Source of the DNA: Ornithinimicrobium ciconiae
GTDB lineage: Bacteria > Actinomycetota > Actinomycetes > Actinomycetales > Dermatophilaceae
NCBI RefSeq assembly: GCF_007197575.1
Contig: NZ_CP041616.1
Coordinates: forward strand, 682,001-746,000
Length of the DNA stretch: 64,000 bases
Direction of reading: 5' to 3'
Every line of letters begins with the position of its first letter. Position 1 is the first letter of the stretch. The notes beneath the pieces are model-generated. The model saw only the letters and a list, made by a program, of their open reading frames with translations. It was not told the DNA's origin and ran no database searches. The translations under genes were made by a program, and so were the position numbers. Of the stretch, positions 42,257-50,340 are shown piece after piece.

Positions 42257-43795
42257 CTAGAAGGTGCCCTCCGGGCCGGCGGGTGCCGGGATCCTGAAGT
42301 TGCCGGGGACCTTCTTGCCCTTGACGCCGTTCACCGACTCCGTGGAGTAGGCGAAGGTCAGCACGGCAAACGCGACCGAGTCGGTGTTGACGTCCAGGGC
42401 GTGGAGGTCGACGTTGCCGAGGTCGTCACAGGCCTGGTGATAGCACTGGTCGAAGGACTCACCAGCGACACCGCCCCAGATGTCCTGCTGCTCGTCCGTC
42501 TTGACCTCTTCGGCGCCGGTGAACAGCCCACCGGAGGGGATGTCGTTGGCGATGAAGGCCTGGTAGTCGCTGCGCCCGCTGAACTGGGTGTCGTCATAGC
42601 GCTCACCGGCCAGCGTGTAGAACGACTCGAAGGTCTCCTCGATCGCGATCGAACCGTCGGGGATCGGCACGCCCGCGGGAGCCGGGAAGGTCGACTCGTT
42701 GGCGTCATAGACCCCGAGGAAGTAGTTCGGCGACCCGATCATGTCGAAGTTCAGGTAGAGCGCGACGCGGTCCAGCTCCGACTGCGGCTGGTCGGCGACC
42801 CACTCGGTCGACCCGATCAGCCCGATCTCCTCGGCGCCCCAGAACGCGAAGCGCACGGTGTTCTGCGGCTTGTGGTTGCCCAGCTTCTCGGCGACCTCCA
42901 GCAGGCCAGCCGAGCCGCTGCCGTTGTCGTTGATGCCCGGGCCACCGTCGACGCTGTCGAGGTGGGCTCCGGCCATGACGACGTTGTTGTCGTTCTTGCC
43001 CTGCAGCTCGGCGATGACATTGAGCGACTGCTTGGTCACAAAGTCGACCTGGAGATGGGCGGTCGAACCCTCCGCGGCCAGGGCCTGCCCGTCGTCAAAG
43101 GTGACTCCGACGACGGGGATAGTCACCACGGACGGCACCAGGGTCGGGTTGAGCGGCCCGCATCGGTCCGGGGTGTCGCACTGGTTCATCACGATCACGC
43201 CGCTGGCGCCGGCGGCCTCGGCGTTCTCGGCCTTGAGGCCGAAGGCGCAACTGCCGCGCTGCACCAGCGCGATGCTGCCCGCGGCGAACCCGTCGAAGTC
43301 CTCGGCCTCGCAGCCACTGGTGCTGGCCCGTGGGGGATCCAGCGCGAGGTCGACGGGCGTCACCGCGGCGGTCACGTCGCCCTCACCGGATCCCTCGGCC
43401 ACGTAGTGCTCATAGGTGGCGGTGATCGGAGCGGTCTGCTCCAGGACCGAGTCGGTGCCCTCGTAGTCGAAGGGCACAGCCTCGGCGTCCCAGCCGGCGT
43501 CCTCCATGACCTCGATGACGTAGTCGACGCTGGCCTGGTAGCCGGGCGTGCCCTCGGCACGGTCCCCGTGCTCGTCGGCGATCGCCTGGAAGGCCTCGAG
43601 GTGCTCGAAGGCACCGTCACCGCTGACGCAGTCAAGCAACTTGTCGTAGGTGTTGTTGTTGCGGTTCTCGCAGGCCACAGGGTTGGGCTTGCTCGGCTGG
43701 GCGGCGGTGCTCGGCAGCGCGACCAGGCCGGACACAGCCAGCCCTCCGGCCGCGAGCAGCACGCCAGCCCGGCGCAGGTGAGGGGAACGGGACAT
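42257..43795 (-). CDS. Secreted M28-family metallopeptidase with PA domain
   Basis: 512 residues. The signal peptide is RAGVLLAAGGLAVSGLVAL (to about AA). A PA insert (IALVQRGSCAFGLKAENAEA) is at about residues 170-290. The M28 zinc site has GAHLDSVDGGPGINDNGSGS (H-x-D, then D), FWGAEEIGLIGS (E-E) and YLNFDMIGSP (D), with a final His in CYHQACDD. This is the Streptomyces aminopeptidase/aminopeptidase Y arrangement, releasing N-terminal amino acids outside the cell. ATG 43795 has GGAGG 8 nt upstream. Confidence 0.92.
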   Translation of the reverse strand: MSRSPHLRRAGVLLAAGGLAVSGLVALPSTAAQPSKPNPVACENRNNNTYDKLLDCVSGDGAFEHLEAFQAIADEHGDRAEGTPGYQASVDYVIEVMEDAGWDAEAVPFDYEGTDSVLEQTAPITATYEHYVAEGSGEGDVTAAVTPVDLALDPPRASTSGCEAEDFDGFAAGSIALVQRGSCAFGLKAENAEAAGASGVIVMNQCDTPDRCGPLNPTLVPSVVTIPVVGVTFDDGQALAAEGSTAHLQVDFVTKQSLNVIAELQGKNDNNVVMAGAHLDSVDGGPGINDNGSGSAGLLEVAEKLGNHKPQNTVRFAFWGAEEIGLIGSTEWVADQPQSELDRVALYLNFDMIGSPNYFLGVYDANESTFPAPAGVPIPDGSIAIEETFESFYTLAGERYDDTQFSGRSDYQAFIANDIPSGGLFTGAEEVKTDEQQDIWGGVAGESFDQCYHQACDDLGNVDLHALDVNTDSVAFAVLTFAYSTESVNGVKGKKVPGNFRIPAPAGPEGTF

Positions 43796-43941
43796 CAGCG
43801 CGACCTCCATGTCGCTCGGGGACTGCTCCGCCCGAAGGGCCGGGGCAACCACTGACGCTAACGGCCCGCAGGAATGCACCGGAAGGGACTTTGCGAAGTC
43901 TTTGCCAAACCGTCAGGAGCGTTGCACTGGCCCGCTCCGCT

Positions 43942-44004
43942 GACCTCAGGCCTCAGGCATCAGCCCTCAGGCCTCGGGCATCAGCCCTCAGGCCTCGGGC
44001 ATCA
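43942..44004. repeat. 21-bp tandem repeat covering the 3' end of the flavodoxin-like gene
   Basis: Three units CCCTCAGGCCTCGGGCATCA, the last (43984-44004) holding the final MPEA codons and stop of the adjacent gene. The other two repeat that end beyond the stop. Confidence 0.88.
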
Positions 44005-44464
44005 CGGTTGCGGCCAGGACCGCACCGAGCTCGGTGCAGGCAGCCAGCGACTCCTTGTCTGCTCCGCCCTGGACCTCGAGCGTCGGGGCCACCGCCTCCC
44101 AACCCAGGGCCGAGGTGATGCTCCCCATCGCACGGACCGCGCCCTCAAGACCCTCGTTGCCGTGGATGTATGCCGCAAACGGTCGCCCTCTCGTGGCGTC
44201 CAGGCACGGATAGTAGATCTGGTCGAAGAAGTGCTTCAGAGCACCAGACAGATAGCCGATGTTGGCGGGTGTGCCGAGCAGGTAGGCGTCGGCCTCGAGC
44301 ACGTCCACCGCGCCGGCGACCAGGGCGGGCCGCACGACGACGTCCACCCCGGTGATCTCCTCGTCGCGGGCCCCGGCCAGGCACGCCTCGAGCATGGCCT
44401 GCATCCCGGGGGAGGGGGTGTGGTGCACCACCAGGAGGCGACGACGGTCTGGTGTGTCCGACAT
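43988..44464 (-). CDS. Flavodoxin-fold NAD(P)H-dependent oxidoreductase-like protein
   Basis: A 158-residue flavodoxin-like protein. LLVVHHTPSPGMQAML contains the phosphate-binding turn. YLLGTPANIGYLSGALKHFF then DQIYYP matches the isoalloxazine loop and dimer helix of FMN reductases/WrbA relatives. Likely an FMN-containing reductase; electron acceptor unknown. The 3' end (the last four codons plus stop) is repeated downstream as a 21-bp tandem array. Confidence 0.8.
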   Translation of the reverse strand: MSDTPDRRRLLVVHHTPSPGMQAMLEACLAGARDEEITGVDVVVRPALVAGAVDVLEADAYLLGTPANIGYLSGALKHFFDQIYYPCLDATRGRPFAAYIHGNEGLEGAVRAMGSITSALGWEAVAPTLEVQGGADKESLAACTELGAVLAATVMPEA

Positions 44465-44562
44465 ACCGATCAGGCTAGACGAGGCTCGAGCGCGACGGCA
44501 CCGCTATCGGCAACCGACACCACGACGTAGGCGCTGAGGGCTAGCAGCAGGGGGCGGCGGCG

Positions 44563-46062
44563 TCACCGCTGCCAGGGGCGGGTGCCGTGCAGCAGCGTCA
44601 CCGCGGTCCGGAAGATGCCGTCCACCCGCGCCCGACGCTCGAAGTTGGTCACACCCACCGGCGGGGTGAAGCGCTGGGTGGCCACCGACTTGGCATAGCA
44701 GAACTCACGCAACCCGTCCGCTCCGTGGATGCGGCCAAAGCCCGATCCGCCGACGCCACCGAAGGGCAGCTCCGGCAGCCCGGCAAAGCCGATGACATTG
44801 TTGACTGACGTCATGCCGCTGCGGATCCGGCGGGCGAGCTCGGGCCCGTTCCGGCGGGAGAAGACGGCGCTGCCCAGTCCGTAGGACACGGAGTTGACCG
44901 CCGCCACCGCCTCGTCCATGTCGCTCACCCGGTCGACGGTGATCACCGGGCCAAAGGTCTCCTGGGTCTGGATGAGCGCCCCCGACGGGGTGTCGACCAG
45001 CACGACCGGCTGGATCAACCGGGCCGGGTCGCTCAGCTCGCTGTCCGGGCCGACCCCCGTGGCGCCCGCCGGGAACTGGCCGTCACCCACCAGCGCCCGC
45101 GCTCCACCGGAGGTCGCGTCGATGACCTGCTCCTGGATGATCCCCACCTGCTTGGGCAGCGTGATCGGACCCAGGTCGGCCTCGTCGTCGGTGCCGGCCC
45201 GCACGGTGCTGGCCTCCCGGACGATCGCGGCCACCACCTGGTCATAGACCGCGGTGTGGGCCAGCACCCGCTCCACCCCGATGCAGGTCTGCCCCGCGTT
45301 GCTCATCCCACCCCACACGGCAGCGGCTGCCGCAGCCTCGACATCGCCGTCCTCGTCCACGATCAGGGCGTCCTTGCCGCCGCCCTCGATGAGCACCGGT
45401 GTCAGCGTCTTCGCACAGGTGGCCATGACCTTCTTGGCGGTGCCCGTCGAGCCGGTGAAGCCGAGCTTGTCCACCCCTGAGCGGCACAGCGCATCGCCCA
45501 CCTCGGGACCACCCTGGACCGCGAGGAGGACGGGACGTCCGACGGCCCGCTCAAAGCTGTCGACGAGCCACTGCCCGGTCCGCGGCGTCAGTTCCGAGGG
45601 CTTGAAGACGACGGCATTGCCCCCGGCCAGCGCATAGCCGATCGAGCCCATCGGGGTGAAGACCGGATAGTTCCAGGGGCCGATCACCCCGATCACGCCA
45701 TAGGGGAGATACTCCACGGTCGCCGCCACGTGGAAGGCCAGCAACGTCGACCCGACCCGGCGCCGGCCCAACACACTGGGCGCGTGCTTGCTCGCCCACG
45801 CCAGGTGCTCGATGGCCAGGCCGATCTCGAGAGCGGCGTCACCGTGCGGCTTGCCCGTCTCGGCGCGCACCAGCGCGGCCAACTCGTCGATGTTGTCGGC
45901 CAGGTCCCGGCACCACCGGTCGAGCAGGTGACGGCGGCCCGCGAATCCGATTGCCGCCCACCAGGACTGGGTCTCTCGTGCGAGCGCCACCGCCTCGCCC
46001 ACCAGCCCGGAGTCCTCGGCGACGGGGGCGGGGGCGGGTGCGTCGGCATACTCGGTGCTCAT
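44563..46062 (-). CDS. Aldehyde dehydrogenase (succinic-semialdehyde dehydrogenase-like)
   Basis: A 499-residue NAD(P)-dependent enzyme. Motifs are VIGPWNYPVFTPMGSIGYAL, FTGSTGTAKKVM, the catalytic Glu region LIEGGGKDALIV, the catalytic Cys in NAGQTCIGVERV and the C-terminal LPFGGVGGSGFG. The subfamily resembles succinic-semialdehyde or broad aldehyde dehydrogenases. The start is ATG 46062; the ribosome site is weak. It is divergent from the riboswitch-controlled CWB2 gene. Confidence 0.88.
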   Translation of the reverse strand: MSTEYADAPAPAPVAEDSGLVGEAVALARETQSWWAAIGFAGRRHLLDRWCRDLADNIDELAALVRAETGKPHGDAALEIGLAIEHLAWASKHAPSVLGRRRVGSTLLAFHVAATVEYLPYGVIGVIGPWNYPVFTPMGSIGYALAGGNAVVFKPSELTPRTGQWLVDSFERAVGRPVLLAVQGGPEVGDALCRSGVDKLGFTGSTGTAKKVMATCAKTLTPVLIEGGGKDALIVDEDGDVEAAAAAAVWGGMSNAGQTCIGVERVLAHTAVYDQVVAAIVREASTVRAGTDDEADLGPITLPKQVGIIQEQVIDATSGGARALVGDGQFPAGATGVGPDSELSDPARLIQPVVLVDTPSGALIQTQETFGPVITVDRVSDMDEAVAAVNSVSYGLGSAVFSRRNGPELARRIRSGMTSVNNVIGFAGLPELPFGGVGGSGFGRIHGADGLREFCYAKSVATQRFTPPVGVTNFERRARVDGIFRTAVTLLHGTRPWQR

Positions 46063-46082
46063 GGCGTCATCATCACCCGCTA

Positions 46083-46185
46083 GAGTGCGACTCACCAAGG
46101 ACCAGCAGGGGAAGCCGGTGCAATTCCGGCGCTGACCCGCAGCCGTGACCCACTCGTGGGAAGTCGGAATGCCTGCCGGCTCTGG
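46083..46185 (+). promoter_or_regulatory. Second cobalamin riboswitch
   Basis: Core GGGGAAGCCGGTGCAATTCC then GGCGCTGACCCGCAGCCGTG, a P-loop GACCCACTCGTGGG, and the conserved 3' end GTCGGAATGCCTGCCGG. It lies about 100 nt before the ribosome site of the 46289 gene and on its strand. It shows that this surface protein belongs to the cobalamin regulon. Confidence 0.93.
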
Positions 46186-46288
46186 AGCTCGTTTGATATC
46201 CGTCGTGGTCTGCGGATCGAGCCTTCTCGCCGGTTCTCCGGCTCGTCGGCGCACCTCGTGGACCACCGCACCCTCGTGGAAGGTCCTG

Positions 46289-48184
46289 ATGTCTCGCACC
46301 CTCGCCCTGGCGCTAGCCGCTGCTGGCTCGCTCTCCCTGCTCTCACCGGCGGCCCTGGCCGCACCCAACGATCCCGACTCCACCGCGCAGGACCCAGCTG
46401 CCGTTGCCGCAGCTGACGACCCTGTTGCCGCTGCCGCGGCTGGCCAGTATGTCGCCACGCACGTCCCCGCAGACGGCAACCTCGGTGGGCCGGGAGGGAG
46501 TGCGGACGCGGCCCTGGCCCTGCTCGCCACCGGCGGCCACGACGATCAGGTGGCACTCCTGGTCGACTACCTGGAGAGCCAGGCCGTCTCCTATGCCGGG
46601 GCGGGCGGCCCCGCTGCCGGCAAGCTCGCCCTCGTGGCAGCCGCCACCGGCGCGGATGCCACCGACTTTGGCGGCGTCGACCTGATCGCCGCGATCCAGG
46701 GGTCGATCGCCGCCGACGGCTCCTGCGGCAGTTGGGGATTCGCCTTCGGCAATGCGCTGTGCATCCTCGGCCTGGAGCGCAACGGGGTCGACGTGCCGAC
46801 CAGCCTGCTGGGCAGTTCCTACAGCTTCCAGGACCCGGAGACCGGCGCGTTCGGGTTCTTCGCGGGCGAGAGCTTCACGCCCGAGGCCGACGCGACCGGC
46901 CTGATGCTGAGCGCACTCTCGGGTGTCGCCGACGTCAAGGACTCGTCCGGGTCTGCCGTGGACCGCGACGCCGCGCTCTCCGCGGCGGCCGCCCGGAACT
47001 ACCTCGTCGACGCGCAGACCGCCGAGGGCTACTGGCAGAACTACTCGCCGATCAACGCGACCGGACTGGTGGCCCCGGCCCTGCAGACCGTCGGGGTGCC
47101 CTCCGACGATGCCGTTGCGTGGCTGGGCGGCCAGCAGCTCGCCGATGGTGGGCTGCCGAACGTGATGGACGGCGGCACCAGCAACCTGATGGCCACCACG
47201 CAGGGCTTGCTGCCGTTCACCGGCCAGAGCTATCTATCAGTCGGAGCTGGCGGCACCGACACCGTCGACCTGGTTGTGCACCCCGACCTGGTCGAGCGGA
47301 TCGGCGGGGCCAACCGCTATGAGACCGCCGCCGCCGCGAGTGCCGACGCCTTCGAGCCGGGCGTGGACACCGTTTATGTCGCCACCGGCGCCGACTTCGC
47401 GGACGCCCTGTCGGGTTCGGCGCTGGCCGGTCACCTGGGCGCACCAGTCCTGCTGGTCAAGCCCGACGGCGTGCCCGCGGTGACCGCCACGGAGCTGGAG
47501 CGACTGGCCCCGGGCAAGGTCGTGGTCCTGGGAGGCACGGCCGCCGTGTCCGACGCCGTGATGGCCCAGGTCGGCACTCACGCCGAGGGCAATGTCGAGC
47601 GGGTCTCCGGCGCCAACCGCTATGCGACCGCGGCCGCCGTTGCCGCGCGGTTCACGCCCGGGGAGCACCTCTACGTGGCCACCGGTGCGCAGTATGCCGA
47701 CGCGCTCGCGGCCTCCGCGGCCGCCGGTGCGGCGGGTGAACCGGTCCTGCTCGTGACCGCCCACGGTGTGCCGAACGCGACCGCCGAGACGATCGCGTCG
47801 ATCGACCCCACCAGGATCACCGTGGTGGGCGGGACGGGTGCCGTCCCGGCGGAGGTCGTCACCGAGCTGGAGCAACTGGCCGAGGTGACGCGGGTGGCGG
47901 GCACCGACCGCTATGCGACCGCCGCCGCCCTTTCCGAGCTGCGCCCCCAGGCTGACGGTGCGGTCCTGGCGACCGGCCAGGACTATCCGGACGCGCTCAC
48001 GGGTGCTGCCTACGCCGCCCAGGGCAACGTCCCGGTCCTGCTGGTCAAGCCGGACGCCGTCCCCGCAGCGACGCGCAGCGAACTGCACCGCACCGCGGCC
48101 CGCGAGCTGCTCGTGCTCGGTGGCACCGGCGCGGTGTCCACCCACGTGACGGCCGTGCTCGAGGAGTTGAACTACGCGGACTGA
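46289..48184 (+). CDS. Secreted alpha/alpha-toroid (prenyltransferase-repeat-like) protein with three CWB2 repeats
   Basis: 631 residues. The signal peptide is LALALAAAGSLSLLSPAALA. Residues about 45-310 form helical repeats of the squalene-hopene/prenyltransferase kind (DAALALLATGGHDDQVALLV, YLVDAQTAEGYW, QQLADGGLPNVMDGGTSNLM). That is the same alpha6-alpha6 toroid as the N-terminal domain of transcobalamin. Three CWB2 modules follow (LVERIGGANRYETAAAASAD, NVERVSGANRYATAAAVAAR, VTRVAGTDRYATAAALSE) for wall attachment. The cobalamin riboswitch upstream supports a role in B12 capture rather than in terpene chemistry; no DxDD catalytic motif is visible. Confidence 0.82.
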   Translation: MSRTLALALAAAGSLSLLSPAALAAPNDPDSTAQDPAAVAAADDPVAAAAAGQYVATHVPADGNLGGPGGSADAALALLATGGHDDQVALLVDYLESQAVSYAGAGGPAAGKLALVAAATGADATDFGGVDLIAAIQGSIAADGSCGSWGFAFGNALCILGLERNGVDVPTSLLGSSYSFQDPETGAFGFFAGESFTPEADATGLMLSALSGVADVKDSSGSAVDRDAALSAAAARNYLVDAQTAEGYWQNYSPINATGLVAPALQTVGVPSDDAVAWLGGQQLADGGLPNVMDGGTSNLMATTQGLLPFTGQSYLSVGAGGTDTVDLVVHPDLVERIGGANRYETAAAASADAFEPGVDTVYVATGADFADALSGSALAGHLGAPVLLVKPDGVPAVTATELERLAPGKVVVLGGTAAVSDAVMAQVGTHAEGNVERVSGANRYATAAAVAARFTPGEHLYVATGAQYADALAASAAAGAAGEPVLLVTAHGVPNATAETIASIDPTRITVVGGTGAVPAEVVTELEQLAEVTRVAGTDRYATAAALSELRPQADGAVLATGQDYPDALTGAAYAAQGNVPVLLVKPDAVPAATRSELHRTAARELLVLGGTGAVSTHVTAVLEELNYAD

Positions 48185-48265
48185 TCCCTCGCGCACCCCG
48201 CGGTCCCTCCTGCAGCGACCCTCCCGGCGCGGTTTCACCTGTCGCGGTCTCCCGGCGCGACGAAC

Positions 48266-48307
48266 TGGGGTGCAGGACCGGTCACCGGTGACCGATCCTG
48301 CACCCCA
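48266..48307. repeat. 42-bp dispersed palindrome, copy 4
   Basis: TGGGGTGCAGGACCGGTCAC with its complement, one unpaired position (20 of 21). It lies 81 bp downstream of the CWB2/toroid gene stop. Confidence 0.9.
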
Positions 48308-48388
48308 GACAGCCCCACCCCGGGCCGCCCACCCCAGATCGCCCCACCCAGGCCGCCCACCCCAGACCGCTTCACCCCAGAAAGCCCT

Positions 48389-48417
48389 ACTCGCGCCAAG
48401 CGAGCGCTGGCGCGAGT
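48389..48417. terminator. Hairpin, likely terminator
   Basis: Perfect 10-bp stem ACTCGCGCCA/TGGCGCGAGT, loop AGCGAGCGC, in the spacer between two same-strand genes. No T-run follows. Confidence 0.5.
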
Positions 48418-48535
48418 GACAGTTCGCCAGGAAGTGTCGGCGGCGATGACCACGGGACCAGTCGGTGCCTCGGACAGACGGGGCGTTGTCCACAGGGCCC
48501 TCCACGGGTGTGGTTGATTCCGTCATTGTTGCGGG

Positions 48536-49603
48536 ATGGCTCGGGAGACTCACCTGGCACGCCCTGCCTGGCGTCGACGCACGGCAGCTGCGCTGGCTGC
48601 ACCTTTCGGCGGCGTCGTCCACCGGCGCATGCTCCGCGAGGCAGGGATCTCTCGGGACGAGGCCCGAAGTGAGATCCGGGGCGGGCGCTGGTCCGCCCTC
48701 GGCACCCACACGATCTTCATCGGCCCAGCCGACTCAGATCGGCTGAAGGGTCCGTCGGCCCACTCAGATTCGTTGACGGGCCCGTCGGCCCATTCAGGTC
48801 GGCTGAGAGGCCCGGCTGGCAGCTCTGGGCCGCAGCACAATGCGTGCGGAGACTGGCCGTGGCCCCGCCCTGCAGAGTGGCCCGCGTCCGCTGCGTGGGC
48901 GGTGTGGGAGGCCGGATCCGGAGCGGTTCTGGACGGTAGCTCAGCGCTGCTCCTCGCCGGGCTCGAGCACTTCGAGGAAGGGCTCGTGCACGTCACGCTG
49001 CCGCACGGACGCCACCTCACACGGTTGCCGGGAGTGCGGGTGCGAAAATCTCGGCACGTCACGCCCGCCCGCACGGGCGGTCTGCCCCGCGTGACGGTCG
49101 AGGCGGCTGTGATCAACGCTGCCCAGCGGGCCGTCAGTGATCGTCAGGCTGCCCTGCTCATGGTCATGTCGGTGCAGCAGAGACTCACCACGGGTCCACG
49201 TCTGCTGGCGGAGCTGGCCTCGCGTGACAGGATCCACCGGCGACGCTTCATCACCCTCGTCCTGCGTGACATCGCCGATGGTGCGCACGCGCTGGGTGAG
49301 CTCGACTTCGCCCGACTCTGTCGTGCTCATGCCGTGCCGCGACCTTCCCGCCAGGAGGTGCGCCACCGTCCAAACGGCCGCACCTACCTCGACGTCTGGT
49401 GGGAGTCCCACCGCGCTGGTGCCGAGATCGACGGGGCTCAGCACGGGTGGGGCCTGCGCGCGGCGGAGGACTCACTGCGGGACAACGAGATGGTCATCGG
49501 CGGAGAGGCAGTGCTGCGCATCCCGGTCCTGCTTCTGCGCACAGACGCCGCTCGCGTCATGGATCAGGTGGCGCGCTTCCTCGTGTCGCGTGAGATTGGC
49601 TAA
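48536..49603 (+). CDS. AbiEi-like winged-helix plus DUF559-type nuclease-fold protein
   Basis: 355 residues. The N-terminal winged helix is MLREAGISRDEARSEIRGGRWSALG cut at residue 32 onward, AbiEi-antitoxin-like. The C-terminal domain has TYLDVWWESHRAGAEIDGAQ and FARLCRAHAVPRPSRQEVR, resembling DUF559/very-short-patch-repair-type nucleases. A paralogue lies at 60808-61800. Relative to it, this protein has an insert of about 45 residues built on a 30-bp tandem repeat. The start has no clear ribosome site, so it may be weakly expressed. No AbiEii-type toxin partner is present. The role is unknown. Confidence 0.68.
   Translation: MARETHLARPAWRRRTAAALAAPFGGVVHRRMLREAGISRDEARSEIRGGRWSALGTHTIFIGPADSDRLKGPSAHSDSLTGPSAHSGRLRGPAGSSGPQHNACGDWPWPRPAEWPASAAWAVWEAGSGAVLDGSSALLLAGLEHFEEGLVHVTLPHGRHLTRLPGVRVRKSRHVTPARTGGLPRVTVEAAVINAAQRAVSDRQAALLMVMSVQQRLTTGPRLLAELASRDRIHRRRFITLVLRDIADGAHALGELDFARLCRAHAVPRPSRQEVRHRPNGRTYLDVWWESHRAGAEIDGAQHGWGLRAAEDSLRDNEMVIGGEAVLRIPVLLLRTDAARVMDQVARFLVSREIG
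48732..48815 (+). repeat. 30-bp tandem repeat inside the 48536 gene
   Basis: Two full units and one partial unit beginning ACTCAGATCGGCTGAAGGG, encoding SDRLKGPSAH-like 10-residue repeats. Absent from the 60808 paralogue. In-frame, so the number of copies could vary. Confidence 0.85.
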
Positions 49604-49640
49604 CGCCGAACCGACCTTGAATTGACGTTGGGACTTCGTG

Positions 49641-49682
49641 TGGGGTGCAGAACCGGTCACCGGTGACCGACCCTGCACCCCA
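49641..49682. repeat. 42-bp dispersed palindrome, copy 5
   Basis: TGGGGTGCAGAACCGGTCAC with a right arm ending GACCCTGCACCCCA; 18 of 21 positions pair. It starts 37 bp beyond the stop of the 48536 gene. Confidence 0.85.
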
Positions 49683-49868
49683 CAGCAGGGTGGTGATGCG
49701 GGTGCCGCGTGGTAGTGCGGGTGCCGCAGGGTGATGGGGTACCGCGGGGTGGCGCATGGTGACGGGGTGCCGCGGGGTGGCGCATGGTGACGGGGTGGCG
49801 CGTGGTGATGCGGGTGCCACAGCAGTGATGGGGGTGCCGGGTGGTGACGCGGGTGCCGCGGTGAAGAT
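49683..49868. repeat. Degenerate G-rich tandem repeats
   Basis: About ten imperfect units of GGTGAYGGGGTGCCGCG type, 15-30 bp each, immediately after the fifth palindrome. Non-coding on both strands as far as can be seen. From 49869 to about 50002 nothing is recognised beyond a possible promoter for the RNA at 50003. Confidence 0.7.
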
Positions 49869-50002
49869 GCGCCGGGCACGGCCGCAGAATACTTGCGACA
49901 CACCAAATCCTGAGAGATCTCTCATCGGACTCTCATGCTCACCTCACTCAAGGGCACTAGCGTCAGCGGCGCAGCACATCCATCTGGCACTCCTGAAGGC
50001 AT

Positions 50003-50110
50003 AGCAGGAGGCACTGGATGCTCGGGACCTGTGCCAACGGCTCACCCCCGAGGGTCGTTGGCACTACCAGGTAGACCCCGCGAAGCCCCCCTCCTCGCGG
50101 GGTCTACCCA
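50003..50110 (+). ncRNA. Probable 6C RNA (two C-loop hairpins)
   Basis: Two consecutive hairpins. Hairpin 1 is GTGCCAACG/CGTTGGCAC (50031-50064) with loop CACCCCCGAGG. Hairpin 2 is GGTAGACCCCGCGA/TCGCGGGGTCTACC (50070-50108) with loop AGCCCCCCTCC. C-run loops in two adjacent stems define the 6C small RNA of Actinobacteria. The second stem can also terminate transcription. The 5' end is approximate. Loop 1 has five rather than six Cs, so the call is not certain. Confidence 0.6.
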
Positions 50111-50130
50111 TGTCCACGCGCCCGGACCTC

Positions 50131-50340
50131 GCGTCAGGCCTCACTGTCGGCGACTGCCCTCGCCGCGTCAGGCCCTCACTGTCGGCGACTGCCCTCGCCG
50201 CGTCAGGCCTCACTGTCGGCGACTGCCCTCGCCGCGTCAGGCCCTCACTGTCGGCGACTGCCCTCGCCGCGTCAGGCCTCACTGTCGGCGACTGCCCTCG
50301 CCACGTCAGGCCCTCACTGCCGGCGACGGCCCTCGGCCGC
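50131..50340. repeat. Six-copy 34/35-bp repeat reaching into the SRPBCC gene 3' end
   Basis: Units of CGTCAGGCCTCACTGTCGGC type start at 50131, 50165, 50200, 50234, 50269 and 50303. Spacings alternate 34 and 35 bp because GGCCTC alternates with GGCCCTC, so the array grew by copying a 69-bp pair. The most divergent, sixth unit contains the stop and last codons of the 50314 gene. Confidence 0.9.

Larger units (their letters stand above)
48185..48535. other. 351-bp spacer with palindrome, C-rich repeats and hairpin
   Basis: After the CWB2 gene stop: the fourth 42-bp palindrome (48266-48307), then degenerate CACCCCAGAC/GGCCGCCCACC repeats to about 48380, then the hairpin at 48389-48417. No coding sequence is supported on either strand. 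Confidence 0.6.

Noticed and set aside
46289..48184. Terpene cyclase or hopanoid synthesis enzyme
   Set aside because: Secreted, wall-anchored, cobalamin-riboswitch controlled, and no DxDD motif was seen.
48536..49603. Type IV AbiE toxin-antitoxin system
   Set aside because: Only the AbiEi-like winged helix is recognised; no AbiEii nucleotidyltransferase is adjacent to either paralogue.
50131..50340. CRISPR array
   Set aside because: Units are directly adjacent with no unique spacers, and no cas gene is in the window. It is a simple tandem repeat derived from a gene 3' end.
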